Notes: generated by a model not told the origin, from the sequence alone. Counted from the first letter of the stretch, positions 44,955-53,280 are shown. The stretch: DNA of 64,000 bases from Bradyrhizobium nanningense (GCF_004114535.1 NZ_LBJC01000025.1:96286-160285); one strand, 5' to 3'. Made by a program: numbers and translations.

Positions 44955-45473
44955 ATGCAGACCGAGCTGAACAAGGTGATTGCGGGGCTCCGGGACTTCT
45001 ACGCCCACGAAGGCTTCCTGTTCGAGAAGGACATCGGCGAGCGTGCCGTCACGCACCGCTTCGCCGTGCATCTGGAGAAGCAGTTTTCAGGCTGGTCGGT
45101 CGACTGCAACTACGACCGTCTCGGCGAGCGCACGCTGCATCTGCCGCACGGCAGCATCATCTCGACCGACGATCATCTGGGAAAGTCGATCTATCCCGAT
45201 GTCGTGGTGCATCAGCGCGAGATCCCGAACAATCTGCTCGCGGTGGAGATCCGCAAGGCGAGCAATCACACGCCGCTGGAGCACGACCAGCACAAGCTCA
45301 GGGCGCTGACCGATGTCCACGTCTGGTTTCCCTACTGGATCGGCGTGCTGCTGGTGCTGGACAAGGACCGGGTGACGATGTCGGAGGTCTATGTCAGCGG
45401 CGCTGTCGACGACACGCTGTCGCGCTGGCTCGCGACGCGGCTCGAGGAGGCTGGCCTCGGGGTCGCGCGGTAG
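44955..45473 (+). CDS. Hypothetical protein with PD-(D/E)XK nuclease-like core
   Basis: 172 residues. The segment 'SIYPDVVVHQREIPNNLLAV' runs directly into 'EIRKASNH', giving the pattern P-D, about 14 residues, E-x-R-K, which matches restriction-endonuclease-like folds but with Arg where Lys is usual next to the last Lys. The N-terminus ('GEDIGERAVTHRF'-like 'KDIGERAVTHRFAVHLEKQF') fits the helical lead-in of such proteins, and a C-terminal helix includes 'YVSGAVDDTLSRWLATRLEE'. It starts 39 bases after the ThDP gene and stands alone. Nuclease activity is inference; a DNA-binding role with a dead site is possible. Confidence 0.65.
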   Translation: MQTELNKVIAGLRDFYAHEGFLFEKDIGERAVTHRFAVHLEKQFSGWSVDCNYDRLGERTLHLPHGSIISTDDHLGKSIYPDVVVHQREIPNNLLAVEIRKASNHTPLEHDQHKLRALTDVHVWFPYWIGVLLVLDKDRVTMSEVYVSGAVDDTLSRWLATRLEEAGLGVAR

Positions 45474-45560
45474 CACGTGCATCATGCCAGTCGGGTCAGC
45501 GCAGGGGAGGAGAAAGCGAGAGCTTGATGTGACGAGCGCCGCTCTTTCCTCCTCGCTAGC

Positions 45561-45647
45561 TCAGTGCAGATCGTTCAGGAGGCCGGCCACCGATACGATC
45601 AACAGGATCAACGTCCAGGCCACCGGATTATTCAGCAACGGCGACAC
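45561..45647 (-). CDS. 28-residue membrane micro-ORF, overlaps GFA gene end
   Basis: GTG 45647 with 'GGAGG' 5 bases upstream opens MSPLLNNPVAWTLILLIVSV followed by AGLLNDLH. Nearly all of it is one membrane helix. It overlaps the last residues of the GFA gene in another frame, so would be coupled to it. Too short for a confident call. The good ribosome site and helix are the support. Confidence 0.4.
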   Translation of the reverse strand: MSPLLNNPVAWTLILLIVSVAGLLNDLH

Positions 45648-46053
45648 CTGAACCTCCGAGCTCGGCGGGAAAATCCTTCAGCTTCGGCAGGCCGTCCCTC
45701 ATCGGCAACACCGTCTCCGCGTAGTTGACATGTACGCCTGGAGCGAAGTCGAGGCCGGCGAGCGTCGCAGCATAGACATCGACCAGTCCGAGCGGCGGAT
45801 GCTCTGTCATGAGATGGCCGCCGCATGAGTTGCAGTACTGGCGATGGCTGAGGTCGGTCTTGGCAAAGCTGGCGATCCGTTCCGCCCCCTTTGTGACCCG
45901 CACATTCTGCGGCTTCCACAAGGTGAATGCGTTGACCGGCGCTGCCGACCAGGAGCGGCATGAGGCACAGTGGCAATAGCCCATGGCCTCCGGTTCGCCC
46001 GCCGTCTCGATTTCGACTGCGCCGCAGAAACAAGCGCCTTTGTAGGTGGTCAT
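45628..46053 (-). CDS. GFA family zinc protein (glutathione-dependent formaldehyde-activating enzyme-like)
   Basis: 141 residues. GFA zinc ligands: 'CFCGAVEIETAGEP' (CxC), 'GYCHCASCRSWSA' (CxCxxC) and 'RQYCNSCGGHLM' (CxxC), the full set. The family includes Gfa of Paracoccus, which may promote adduct formation between formaldehyde and glutathione, but most members are uncharacterised. Preceded upstream on the other strand by nothing close. A GST is present elsewhere in the window but not linked. Cytoplasmic. Confidence 0.88.
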   Translation of the reverse strand: MTTYKGACFCGAVEIETAGEPEAMGYCHCASCRSWSAAPVNAFTLWKPQNVRVTKGAERIASFAKTDLSHRQYCNSCGGHLMTEHPPLGLVDVYAATLAGLDFAPGVHVNYAETVLPMRDGLPKLKDFPAELGGSGVAVAE

Positions 46054-46139
46054 GATGTCAGTCTCCGTGATGGATTGAAGTCGCGGGCCGGCATTGCGGA
46101 CCGCGGTGGTCCGCTATGCCGGTGAAAGAGACGCAGTGC

Positions 46140-46646
46140 TTATTTCGAGAACCTCGTCCTGATCTCAGCGAGGCCCGCCTCGTAGACGCCGTTGAGGGCC
46201 TCGTCGGCGGCCTTCTCCTTTCCCTCGTCGGGCCGGTAGGACCCGCTCCAGGTGATCACCGACGATCCGTCTGTCTTGGCGGTGACCTTGATGGTCGCCG
46301 TGTAGTTCGAGACGGGCAGCGGGCTGGCGAGGAACTTGTAGGAATAGCTGTGCTCGGCGTCGTTGCGTGCAGTCTGTGCCTCCACAAAGGCTGCCTTGCC
46401 GTCCTTGGTCACCAGGATGCGCGTCGGCGGAGCCTTGCCGTCCTCGATGCATTGGCCGACCGGCGGCAACCAGTTCTTGATTGCGCAGAACGGCCCGATC
46501 ACCGACCACACGTCTGCTACCGGAGCCTTCACCTCGAGGCTGCGCGAGATCGTCGCCGCGAATGCCGGTGCCGTGCCAAGCAGGACCAGGGCAAGCGTCG
46601 CGGCGCGCGTCGCCATCTGGCTCGGAGAAAACTGGGTCGTCGTCAT
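46140..46646 (-). CDS. SRPBCC (START-like) secreted protein
   Basis: 168 residues. A signal peptide ('QMATRAATLALVLLGTAPAF') ends near 'AAT', then an SRPBCC ligand-binding barrel: 'SLEVKAPVADVWSVIGPFCA' at the start, 'SNYTATIKVTAKTDGSSVIT' and 'AADEALNGVYEAGLAEIRTR' as the long C-terminal helix. It would bind a hydrophobic small molecule in the periplasm. Members are often annotated as polyketide cyclase-like, with no activity implied. It is divergent from an HxlR regulator 211 bases away, which may control it. Confidence 0.83.
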   Translation of the reverse strand: MTTTQFSPSQMATRAATLALVLLGTAPAFAATISRSLEVKAPVADVWSVIGPFCAIKNWLPPVGQCIEDGKAPPTRILVTKDGKAAFVEAQTARNDAEHSYSYKFLASPLPVSNYTATIKVTAKTDGSSVITWSGSYRPDEGKEKAADEALNGVYEAGLAEIRTRFSK

Positions 46647-46857
46647 TTGTCATTGCCTCGTTACAGGGGATGGGACATCTCGTGCGGCCGCCGTCAGGCG
46701 GATGGGGCGAGAGCGGTTCAGGGCCGCATGTCAGCAAGGTAGCCGGAGGACATGCGACATCGCCAGTTCAGGAACTGAATCTGCCCGGTACAGAAATTGA
46801 ACTAGCTGCAGGTGCGCCTCGGCGGTACGCTGTCACGACCGACAGATGGAGTGAGGC

Positions 46858-47556
46858 ATGGCCGCGGGCAGCTACAAGCAATTCTGTCCAGTGGCGATGG
46901 CCGCCGAGATCCTGTGCACGCGATGGACCGTGGTTCTGCTGCGCGAACTCATCGCCGGCTCGACGCGCTTCAACGATCTCAGGCGCGGCGTGCCGCGCAT
47001 GTCGCCGGCGCTGCTGTCGCAGCGGCTGAAGGAGCTCGAAGCCGCAGGGATCGTCGCGCGAGAGGCATCGGCTACGGAGTCCGGCGTGTTCGAATATCGG
47101 CTGACCCCGTCCGGACAGGAACTGGGTCCGATCGTCGAAGGCTTCGGTAAATGGGGCCAGCGCCGGATCTCCGCGGCGCTATCGCTGGAGCATCTCGATG
47201 TGCAGCTCCTGATGTGGGACATGCGTCGAAACCTCAACCCGACGCCGATGCCGCGGCGAAGGAGTGTGATTCAATTCGTTTATCCGGAGCTACCTGCGAC
47301 GCAAAGACATTGGTGGCTGATCGTCGATCCAGGGGAGGGCGTCGATCTCTGCTCGGTCGATCCCGGGTTCGAGATCGACCTCTACGTATCCGTCGATCTG
47401 CGTACCATGACCGCGATTTGGATGGGGCTCGACACGGTCCGGGCGGCGCTAAGCAGCCGCCGAATGATGCTGACCGGCGATCGGCAGATTGCATCCTCGA
47501 TTCAGAGATGGCTCGGGCTAAGTCCATTCGCGAAGGAAAAGAAACTTGCGAGCTGA
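46858..47556 (+). CDS. HxlR family transcriptional regulator with C-terminal domain
   Basis: 232 residues. The winged helix of the HxlR/DUF24 type is at about 8-100: 'MAAEILCTRWTVVLLRELIA', 'RMSPALLSQRLKELEAAGIV' and 'EYRLTPSGQELGPIVEGFGK'. Residues 110-225 form an SCP2-like domain ('TMTAIWMGLDTVRAALSSRR') which may bind a hydrophobic effector. The single Cys near the start ('QFCPVAMA') is a possible redox sensor, as in some HxlR proteins. Divergent from the SRPBCC gene, which it probably regulates. Confidence 0.88.
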   Translation: MAAGSYKQFCPVAMAAEILCTRWTVVLLRELIAGSTRFNDLRRGVPRMSPALLSQRLKELEAAGIVAREASATESGVFEYRLTPSGQELGPIVEGFGKWGQRRISAALSLEHLDVQLLMWDMRRNLNPTPMPRRRSVIQFVYPELPATQRHWWLIVDPGEGVDLCSVDPGFEIDLYVSVDLRTMTAIWMGLDTVRAALSSRRMMLTGDRQIASSIQRWLGLSPFAKEKKLAS

Positions 47557-47674
47557 AGGCGGTTCACCTTTCCCGTAAATAGGGGGCGGCGCGCATCGGA
47601 AGATGCGATCCGGATAAGTCTGTTCTTACTGGGCGGTGGCGGCGCGCGCGATCGTCACACACGCCGCCTTCTCG

Positions 47675-47908
47675 TCAGTAATGATAGGGCTGCGAATACG
47701 CGTAGCGCGGGTTGATGCCGCAATAGGACGACGTGCCGGAGGCGGTCGCCGCACATTGCTGGTAGCTGGCGAACTGGCAGTTGCCGGGATAGCCCCAGCT
47801 GCGGCCTTGCAGGCAGTATCTGTCGTTTCCGGCCTGGGCCGAGGCGGGCGACAACGACGCGGCGATCAAGGTTGCGAACGATGCAAGCGTGAGGATGGTG
47901 CGACGCAT
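47675..47908 (-). CDS. DUF3551 small secreted protein
   Basis: 77 residues from ATG 47908 (MRRTILTLASFATLIAASLS); the longer reading to 47980 is discarded. After the signal peptide the body has four cysteines ('RYCLQG', 'GNCQFASYQQCAA', 'SYCGINPRYAY') in the DUF3551 arrangement, a family expanded in Bradyrhizobium. Role unknown; exported, probably disulfide-bonded. Confidence 0.85.
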   Translation of the reverse strand: MRRTILTLASFATLIAASLSPASAQAGNDRYCLQGRSWGYPGNCQFASYQQCAATASGTSSYCGINPRYAYSQPYHY

Positions 47909-48179
47909 TTCAGTCTCCTTCGATGATGGGGAGGAACGGCCGAGCCTGGCGTTCCCGTGGCCTGTCGGAGGCACGGTCATGCTGTGTTTGTCTCCGCGAC
48001 GCCCGGATGCGTTCGAAACGAGGAACCGAAACGAGGAACATCATGGTGCAGCCGGCGGCGAGCAATGTGATCTCGGCCACAATTCTCGTTTGGGACGAGA
48101 CCTTAATGTTGACGGACTTGCACGCGTCGATGCCGCAGGCCCGGGTTTGGCCTCGGATCAGGCAATTTTGGAGGTTCTG

Positions 48180-48515
48180 ATGCAAAAGTCATACTTGATG
48201 GCCGCGACAGCGGCACTGGCGCTCGTCGTGCAAAGCGCGCTTGCGCTGGCCCAGACCGCGCCGGCTGCCGGCGGAACCGCCACGCCTGCGGCGACAACCA
48301 GTGCGCCGGCAACGACGACGGCGCCGGCTGCGACCACCGACAGCTCCAGCCAGCCGACCGGCTCCAAGAAGAGTGCATCGAAGAAGCCGGCGAAGAAGAA
48401 GATGACACGGCAGCAGGAAATCGATCATTCCATCGACACCGGCACCGTGCCCGCACGCTATCGCAGCTCCGTGCCCAAACGGTACCGGCAATATATTCCG
48501 TTCGATAAGCAGTGA
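48180..48515 (+). CDS. Small secreted Ala/Thr-rich, Lys-rich hypothetical protein
   Basis: 111 residues from ATG 48180 (MQKSYLMAATAALALVVQSA); an in-frame reading from 47889 has no signal peptide and is discarded. Signal peptide to about 25 ('LALAQ'), then a low-complexity Ala/Thr/Pro linker, a basic 'KKSASKKPAKKKMTRQQEID' patch, and a short ordered C-terminus 'SIDTGTVPARYRSSVPKRYR'. The C-terminal segment is conserved in rhizobial small exported proteins, but I know of no function. Confidence 0.72.
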   Translation: MQKSYLMAATAALALVVQSALALAQTAPAAGGTATPAATTSAPATTTAPAATTDSSSQPTGSKKSASKKPAKKKMTRQQEIDHSIDTGTVPARYRSSVPKRYRQYIPFDKQ

Positions 48516-48693
48516 CGGATCGCACGGCGGCGCGGGATGCTGGGCTTCGCGCCGCTGGTGCCTTCGAAGAACGGGCTTTCGAACAGCCCTTCGTCGAGCG
48601 CTGCGACGAACCGCCTCTGCGAGGCGTCTTCCGGTCACATCCCCGGTAGCGGTCTGCCAGCGCAATGCTAGAGTAGGCCGAATCCCGGGGGGA

Positions 48694-49182
48694 ATGATGA
48701 GTGACGACGTGAAGGATGCTGGCCTCGTGGCCATGATCAGCAGCATCCTCGGAGGCAACAAGCGCGCAGATAGTGTTGCACCGCCGCCGCTCACCGAGGG
48801 GCCGCCGACGGTGCCCTCGAACGGAGTGGAAGCGGTTTCGGCGCCCATCGCTGAGGCGACGTCGATTGGCCAAGAGGATGCGTCCCACGCTGCGCCGGCC
48901 ACCTCCGAGCCGGTCGAGCAGCCTGCAAAAAAAGTCACGACGCGGGATGGCAAGCAGCTGCTGCCTGCCGAAGCGATTGCCGATCTCGTGCTGGGCCAAT
49001 TGCGCAAGCTGGAGGATTTTCCGGCCACCGGCGTCTCGGTCACGGTCTATGGCTACCGGCATTGGAACGCGATGATCACCTTCGCGCCGTTCTCGACCAA
49101 TTTCCAGAATGCAACGCGGTTCCGCCAGGCTTTGCCGGATATCGTCTTCAAGCTCCGTCGTTTCGTCGAACTTGAGATATAG
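48694..49182 (+). CDS. Hypothetical protein with conserved C-terminal domain
   Basis: 162 residues from ATG 48694 (second ATG 48697), with a G-rich ribosome site directly before. Residues 1-85 are low complexity (Pro/Ala/Glu); residues 90-162 appear folded: 'KQLLPAEAIADLVLGQLRKL', 'ATGVSVTVYGYRHWNAMITF' and 'TRFRQALPDIVFKLRRFVEL'. No known domain recognised. Soluble. The gap to the GreA/GreB-family gene is 59 bases, on the same strand. Confidence 0.7.
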   Translation: MMSDDVKDAGLVAMISSILGGNKRADSVAPPPLTEGPPTVPSNGVEAVSAPIAEATSIGQEDASHAAPATSEPVEQPAKKVTTRDGKQLLPAEAIADLVLGQLRKLEDFPATGVSVTVYGYRHWNAMITFAPFSTNFQNATRFRQALPDIVFKLRRFVELEI

Positions 49183-49241
49183 TCCGGGAAAAGCGGCGGC
49201 GTCTGGCGTCGCCCCCGGAACAGTTCGACAGGATTCTTGCA

Positions 49242-49724
49242 TTGAGCGTCGCCTTTACCAAGGAAGAAAGCGCCGAGACCGCGTCAGAGACGCTGCTGCC
49301 GGATCGCCCGATCTCGCCGCATCCCAACCTCGTGACGGAAGCCGGCTTGCAGGCGTTGCAGACGCAGCTTCGAGAAGCCCGCGAGGCCTATGAAGCCGCG
49401 CAAGCCATCGAGGACGTCAACGAGAAGCGCCGGCAATCGGCCGTGCCCCTCCGTGACGCCCGCTATCTGACGGAGCGCTTACGCACCGCGCAGGTCGTTC
49501 CCGATCCGGTGTCGAACGATATCGTCGCCTTCGGCAGCACGGTGACATTCAGCCGCACTGATGGCCGCGTGCAGACCTATCGCATCGTCGGCGAGGACGA
49601 AGCCGACCCGAAGGCGGGGACGATCTCGTTCGTCGCGCCGGTGGCGAAGTCACTGATGGGGAAAGCGGTCGGCGATGTCGTCGGGGCAGGCGCCCAGGAG
49701 ATCGAGATCTTGTCGATCGCGTAG
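49242..49724 (+). CDS. GreA/GreB family transcription elongation factor
   Basis: 160 residues from TTG 49242; the start is uncertain. The N-terminal region (from about 30) is a helical hairpin ('LVTEAGLQALQTQLREAREA'); the C-terminal domain (about 85-158) has the GreA FKBP-like fold with 'NDIVAFGSTVTFSRTDGRVQ', 'TYRIVGEDEADPKAGTISFV' and 'PVAKSLMGKAVGDVVGAGAQ'. Such proteins bind the RNA polymerase secondary channel and may rescue stalled complexes. It is shorter at the N-terminus than GreA and may be a Rnk/GreB-like paralogue. Confidence 0.82.
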   Translation: MSVAFTKEESAETASETLLPDRPISPHPNLVTEAGLQALQTQLREAREAYEAAQAIEDVNEKRRQSAVPLRDARYLTERLRTAQVVPDPVSNDIVAFGSTVTFSRTDGRVQTYRIVGEDEADPKAGTISFVAPVAKSLMGKAVGDVVGAGAQEIEILSIA

Positions 49725-49853
49725 CGAAGCGCAGGGCCGCATCGAAGATTGCGTGGCAAAGCGCGCCATCGACAGGAGCAATCTCATTCGCCTAAAGCGT
49801 GGTCCGGAACAGCGTGAGGCCGTCGTCTCCGCCGAACAGAGCTGGATGGTTGG

Positions 49854-50531
49854 ATGAGACGGTTTTGGTCGGGAGCATTGCCGTTCTACGCGCTGGCGGG
49901 ACTGGCCATGTGCATGTATCTCGTTCTGTACAGGACGAGCCTGTTCGATCTGAACGCGATCGTCCATGGCGCGACCGGGTCGGCATGGTTTCCGGCCTTC
50001 ATGTTCGTCTGCGTGCTGCTGGAAGCGGTGTTCCCGTATTTCGGCTATTTTCCCGGCACCGCCCTGATCCTGATGTCGGTGGCGCTCAATCCCAAGGCCG
50101 TGGACGGCTCCGTCTTCACCGTGGCGTGGCTCGCCATCATCCTGGGCGCCGTTCTCAGCTACGGACAGGCTCGTTTCTTCAGGCCCTTCCTGCAGCGGGT
50201 GGCCTCAAGAGGCGCGCTGAGCCGATGTGAGTCGCTGTTCGACGCCTACGGCCGTTACGCGCGCATTGCCTTGTTCGTTCATCCCAACGCCTCTGCGATG
50301 TATTTCACGGCACTCGGACTGCTCGGCCGCAATTTGACGCGAGAGCTCGCTTATCTTTGCGTGGGGGCAGCGGCGGCCGTGGGCATTCTGTTCGTCATCG
50401 TGAGCAGGATCGTGTCATCTGTCGGCCCCACCGACGATGGCGAATTGCAGGTCCTGCTGGCAGCCGCGCTGGCCGCCATCGGGACCCTGGTCGGTCTCTA
50501 CACGGCGTGGCGGCCACAGAGGGCGGTGTGA
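49854..50531 (+). CDS. DedA-like multi-pass membrane protein, hypothetical
   Basis: 225 residues with about five or six helices. 'VLLEAVFPYFGYFPGTALIL' resembles the DedA/SNARE-associated re-entrant segment (E and P-G), and 'LGAVLSYGQARFFRPFLQRV' its G-x-x-x-Y-x2-GR-like stretch, but the match is weak and no complete DedA motif is seen. Possible role in lipid carrier flipping or proton-dependent envelope homeostasis, by analogy only. Stands alone, convergent with the SDR gene at 50553. Confidence 0.6.
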   Translation: MRRFWSGALPFYALAGLAMCMYLVLYRTSLFDLNAIVHGATGSAWFPAFMFVCVLLEAVFPYFGYFPGTALILMSVALNPKAVDGSVFTVAWLAIILGAVLSYGQARFFRPFLQRVASRGALSRCESLFDAYGRYARIALFVHPNASAMYFTALGLLGRNLTRELAYLCVGAAAAVGILFVIVSRIVSSVGPTDDGELQVLLAAALAAIGTLVGLYTAWRPQRAV

Positions 50532-50552
50532 AGCCTGATCCGTTATTGTGCC

Positions 50553-51326
50553 CTACACCTCCGGCAGCTCGACTCCCGTCAGCTTGCCTAATTTACCGAT
50601 GAGCGCGTCCTGAAATCTCGGATCGGTCGCTTCACTGGCCGGCTGCTGCTGCGCGAGGTGATGCCAGTAGCGCCCCGTCACCAAAGCTGCAGCATCCTTG
50701 CTCACCGCCAGCCAGGTTTGGGTCCGTTGACCGGTGTCGATATCGACCGGCGCGCCCGCGCCACCCATCTTCGTGCGCACCCAGCCGGGATCGACGGCGT
50801 TGCAGAGGACCTTGGGCCAGCGCCGCGCCAGCGCGAAGGCCAGCGCAACCACGTGCAACTTGCTCTCGGCGTAGGCTTGGGCGGAATCCCAGGCCCGCTT
50901 GGTCCAATCGAGGTCATCGAGCGAGCCCTCTCCACCCCTGTGCAATCCGCTGCTGAGATACACGAGCCGACCGGGCCGCTGGATCAGGGCCGTCAGCATG
51001 TACGGCGCAAGCGTGTTGATGGCCAGCGTCTCGGCATGGCCTTCCGGCGTCGCGCCGCGACCGGGACGCGTGTAGACGCCGGCGTTGTGGATGACCGCGT
51101 CCATGCGTCCGATCGCGTTGACCTGATCGGCGATAGCCTTCGTCTCGGCCGCGCTTTTGAGATCGCCGACCACGATCCCTTGGGCACGTGACTTCAGCTC
51201 GCCAAGGGCATCGGCACGATCGGCCGAGCGCGCATGCAGCACCACACGGTGTCCTTGACCGAGCAGCGATTGCGCCGCCGCCCGGCCGAGGCCATCGGTG
51301 CTGCCGGTGATGAAGATGGTCGACAT
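50553..51326 (-). CDS. SDR family oxidoreductase
   Basis: 257 residues from ATG 51326 (MSTIFITGSTDGLGRAAAQS). A longer in-frame reading to 51911 runs over the outer-membrane pseudogene on the other strand and is rejected. TGSTDGLG is the cofactor motif; 'HARSADR' after beta-2 favours NADPH; 'HNAGVYTRPG' is NAG; 'YAESKLHVVALAF' holds the catalytic Tyr and Lys. This is the light-dependent protochlorophyllide reductase-like or retinol dehydrogenase-like SDR subgroup. Substrate unknown. Confidence 0.87.
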   Translation of the reverse strand: MSTIFITGSTDGLGRAAAQSLLGQGHRVVLHARSADRADALGELKSRAQGIVVGDLKSAAETKAIADQVNAIGRMDAVIHNAGVYTRPGRGATPEGHAETLAINTLAPYMLTALIQRPGRLVYLSSGLHRGGEGSLDDLDWTKRAWDSAQAYAESKLHVVALAFALARRWPKVLCNAVDPGWVRTKMGGAGAPVDIDTGQRTQTWLAVSKDAAALVTGRYWHHLAQQQPASEATDPRFQDALIGKLGKLTGVELPEV

Positions 51327-51415
51327 GCGATTCTCCCGTAGATCACATCCAAACACCCGAAAATCGTTAAGATCAGGCCGATTGCATGACGTATGAGATT
51401 CGTGGGGGACGCTTA

Positions 51416-51815
51416 TGAAGAAGTTCCTGTTGTCCGTCGCCGCGTTCGGAATGGCTTTGGCTATGCCTGGAACAATGTCCTGCTTTACGTGAAAGGCGGC
51501 GGCGCGGCCGTCGCCGACAAATACCGAACCAACGACGTCGTCACCGGCGCGGAGTTCGATCGAGCCAGCGAAACGCGTTGGGGTGGCATCGTCGGTGGCG
51601 GCCTTGAATTCGGCTTTGCCCCGAACTGGTCGCTGGGTGTGGAATACGACCACATCTTCCTCGGCCATCGCGACGTCAGTTTCACCGGCGCCGGTGGTTT
51701 TGGCGGCGTGGCGGCCGGCGCCTTCACGCGCAGGGAGCGGATCGGCCAGGACGTGGACATCGGGCTCGTGCGGTTGAACTATCGCTGGGGCGGCCCCGTC
51801 ATCGCCAAATACTAG
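51416..51815 (+). pseudogene. Outer membrane beta-barrel protein (OMP31-like), internally deleted and frameshifted
   Basis: ATG 51416 opens a signal peptide (MKKFLLSVAAFGMALAMPGT) that stops after 25 codons. The C-terminal half of a Bradyrhizobium-type outer membrane barrel ('GYAWNNVLLYVKGGGAAVAD', 'EFGFAPNWSLGVEYDHIFLG', ending 'RLNYRWGGPVIAKY') continues in another frame to 51815. The ggctatgcctggaac word at the join is read as AMPGT in one frame and GYAWN in the other, so the middle of the gene appears lost between short repeats. A frame from 51393 translates the barrel without a signal and is probably not functional. Confidence 0.78.
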
Positions 51816-51913
51816 GGGTGGCGGGCGCGCCACTGATCGTCTGCGATCAACAGATCGCTGCGCCGATCGACCCATATTTAATAATTTTAATAATGCGCCT
51901 CTGCCCGCCAAGC

Positions 51914-52063
51914 TTAGCGCAATACGCGAGCGGCTTCTGCTCGCCGGACTTTCTCTCTTAGGCCCTCAAGATCCTCTATTGCCTTAAGCAATCTCACCAA
52001 ATCGGAAATCATGTGTTCCAGATTAGGCTTTTGCGGTTTTGAGGTCCGAGATTTCTGTTTCAT
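51914..52063 (-). CDS. Small helical ORF, 49 aa
   Basis: ATG 52063 opens MKQKSRTSKPQKPNLEHMIS followed by DLVRLLKAIEDLEGLREKVRRAEAARVLR in two parts; 'AGGGAG' lies 10 bases upstream. Basic start, then an amphipathic helix. The codon third positions are less GC-rich than the neighbours. Could be a small regulator or a decayed gene. Confidence 0.4.
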   Translation of the reverse strand: MKQKSRTSKPQKPNLEHMISDLVRLLKAIEDLEGLREKVRRAEAARVLR

Positions 52064-52179
52064 CGCGAAACGACTCCCTGCCGGGACCGGTTAAGATGGG
52101 CCGGAATTGGCAAGGACCGTGCCAGCGAAGCGCAACCGGCATTTCAGAGCAGAGAGCGCGCAGGAGGCAAGCGAAAGGG

Positions 52180-52338
52180 TTATCTGGCTGGCGCCCCTTT
52201 CCCTCCATACCACTGGCGTTCGATCCGGCCAGTGATGTCAATGTCCTTTTCGTCAGAGAGGCGCCAGGCCGCCACTCCGAAGCAGACGGTTAGAACCACG
52301 GCTGTTGTTAGCAGCAGCATCGATAGAAACTGGCTCAC
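52180..52338 (-). CDS. Small single-pass membrane protein, 52 aa
   Basis: GTG 52338 with a G-rich ribosome site at about 5 bases opens MSQFLSMLLLTTAVVLTVCF, a membrane helix, and ends with a charged cytoplasmic-like tail 'WRLSDEKDIDITGRIERQWY'. An upstream ATG would add about 14 residues. The helix plus ordered polar tail looks genuine. Unknown function. It is divergent from the ORF at 52362. Confidence 0.5.
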   Translation of the reverse strand: MSQFLSMLLLTTAVVLTVCFGVAAWRLSDEKDIDITGRIERQWYGGKGAPAR

Positions 52339-52361
52339 ACCTACACCCCCGAATGCCACGC

Positions 52362-52745
52362 ATGAGCGAGCGACCATGGAACGTCGATTCGGAAAATGCA
52401 GATGCGTTGACCTATTGGCAGAATATCCCCAAGCCACGCGCGAAAGCGCAATTATCCTTGGTTGCAGCTGTTATCCGTTCCAACCGTGAGGCAGTATCAG
52501 GCTCTGATCGAACAGCGGAGTGCCGATCCATGGTTCGGAAAGCAGCCGCTCAAGAACGCACGCTCGAACCGGCCCGCGGCCCGGGCAAAGTGCAGGTGGG
52601 AACGTTTATTGCTGGCGCGAACCGCGTTGAGAACGTTGCAGACTTGGCATCCCGCGTTGCCGAAAGAGCGGCCGAAATAAACGATGAAGATCCAATCGTT
52701 GCTAGCGCAACGAGCACAACCCCGAAAATTAGGCTACGCATTTAA
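52362..52745 (+). CDS. Hypothetical ORF of low certainty
   Basis: ATG 52362 opens 127 residues starting 'MSERPWNVDSENADALTYWQ'. The first 30 residues look protein-like, the rest is basic and low in ordered hydrophobic residues, and codon use lacks the strong GC3 of neighbours. Possibly a decayed gene fragment in a poorly coding region. No homologue recognised. Confidence 0.25.
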   Translation: MSERPWNVDSENADALTYWQNIPKPRAKAQLSLVAAVIRSNREAVSGSDRTAECRSMVRKAAAQERTLEPARGPGKVQVGTFIAGANRVENVADLASRVAERAAEINDEDPIVASATSTTPKIRLRI

Positions 52746-53085
52746 AACCTCCCTCACTCATCTCAGCATCGGACCGCGTTGTTTCAGCATTGCTTCGTTT
52801 GGCCGCCAAAATGGCTTCGTGCACGCGACCGTGAAGTGTGGATTGCTGTTGCGCTCTGGCGTCCCACGGGCTCCCTGAGCCGGAGCAGAGCCCAGCCGGC
52901 CTCAGCCGCCTAGACTGCTTAGAAAACCGCGCTCGATCTCAGTCAGGCCCGCGGGAGCTCTTCGAGGGCAATTCGACGAGCAGTCGGTGCTTCCGCATCA
53001 GGAAGGGACAAACCCATCAGGACAGGTGAGCTGAACGAATGGCCGGAAATGCAGCGGCCCCCGCACCCGTTCTCCGAGGCCGCTT

Positions 53086-53280
53086 TTATTTGCTCGGCAA
53101 GCGGAACGACTTTCCCAATTCCGAGTCGAATCCAGGCTCCCGACAAGTCCCCAAATCAAAAGCCCCCGTCGGGAGCAAACCTTCCCCAAGGTTGGCGACC
53201 TCGGCGCCCAAGCCGAGGTCGTTTGTCGTAAAGGTGGAAAAAGGCGTCGGCAAGGCGAGTGCGAGTAGCGCAAATCGCAA
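53086..53280 (-). CDS. Possible small secreted protein, 64 aa
   Basis: TTG 53280 opens 'MRFALLALALPTPFSTFTTN', a signal-like N-terminus, then 'DLGLGAEVANLGEGLLPTGA' and a Lys/Arg end. TTG start, weak ribosome site (AAGAAG). The plus-strand frame over the same bases is the alternative reading. Low certainty. Confidence 0.28.
   Translation of the reverse strand: MRFALLALALPTPFSTFTTNDLGLGAEVANLGEGLLPTGAFDLGTCREPGFDSELGKSFRLPSK

Noticed and set aside
43290..45071. 593-codon minus-strand frame over the acetolactate synthase-like gene
   Set aside because: Shadow: charged and Gly-rich with no motif, while the plus frame has the ThDP sites.
48103..49242. 379-codon minus-strand frame
   Set aside because: Covers two plus-strand genes with sensible starts and domains; its translation is Arg/Ser-rich and unlike any family.
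50553..51911. Longer SDR reading with 195 extra N-terminal residues
   Set aside because: The extension antisenses the outer-membrane pseudogene. SDR enzymes begin a few residues before the TGxxxGxG motif at 51326.
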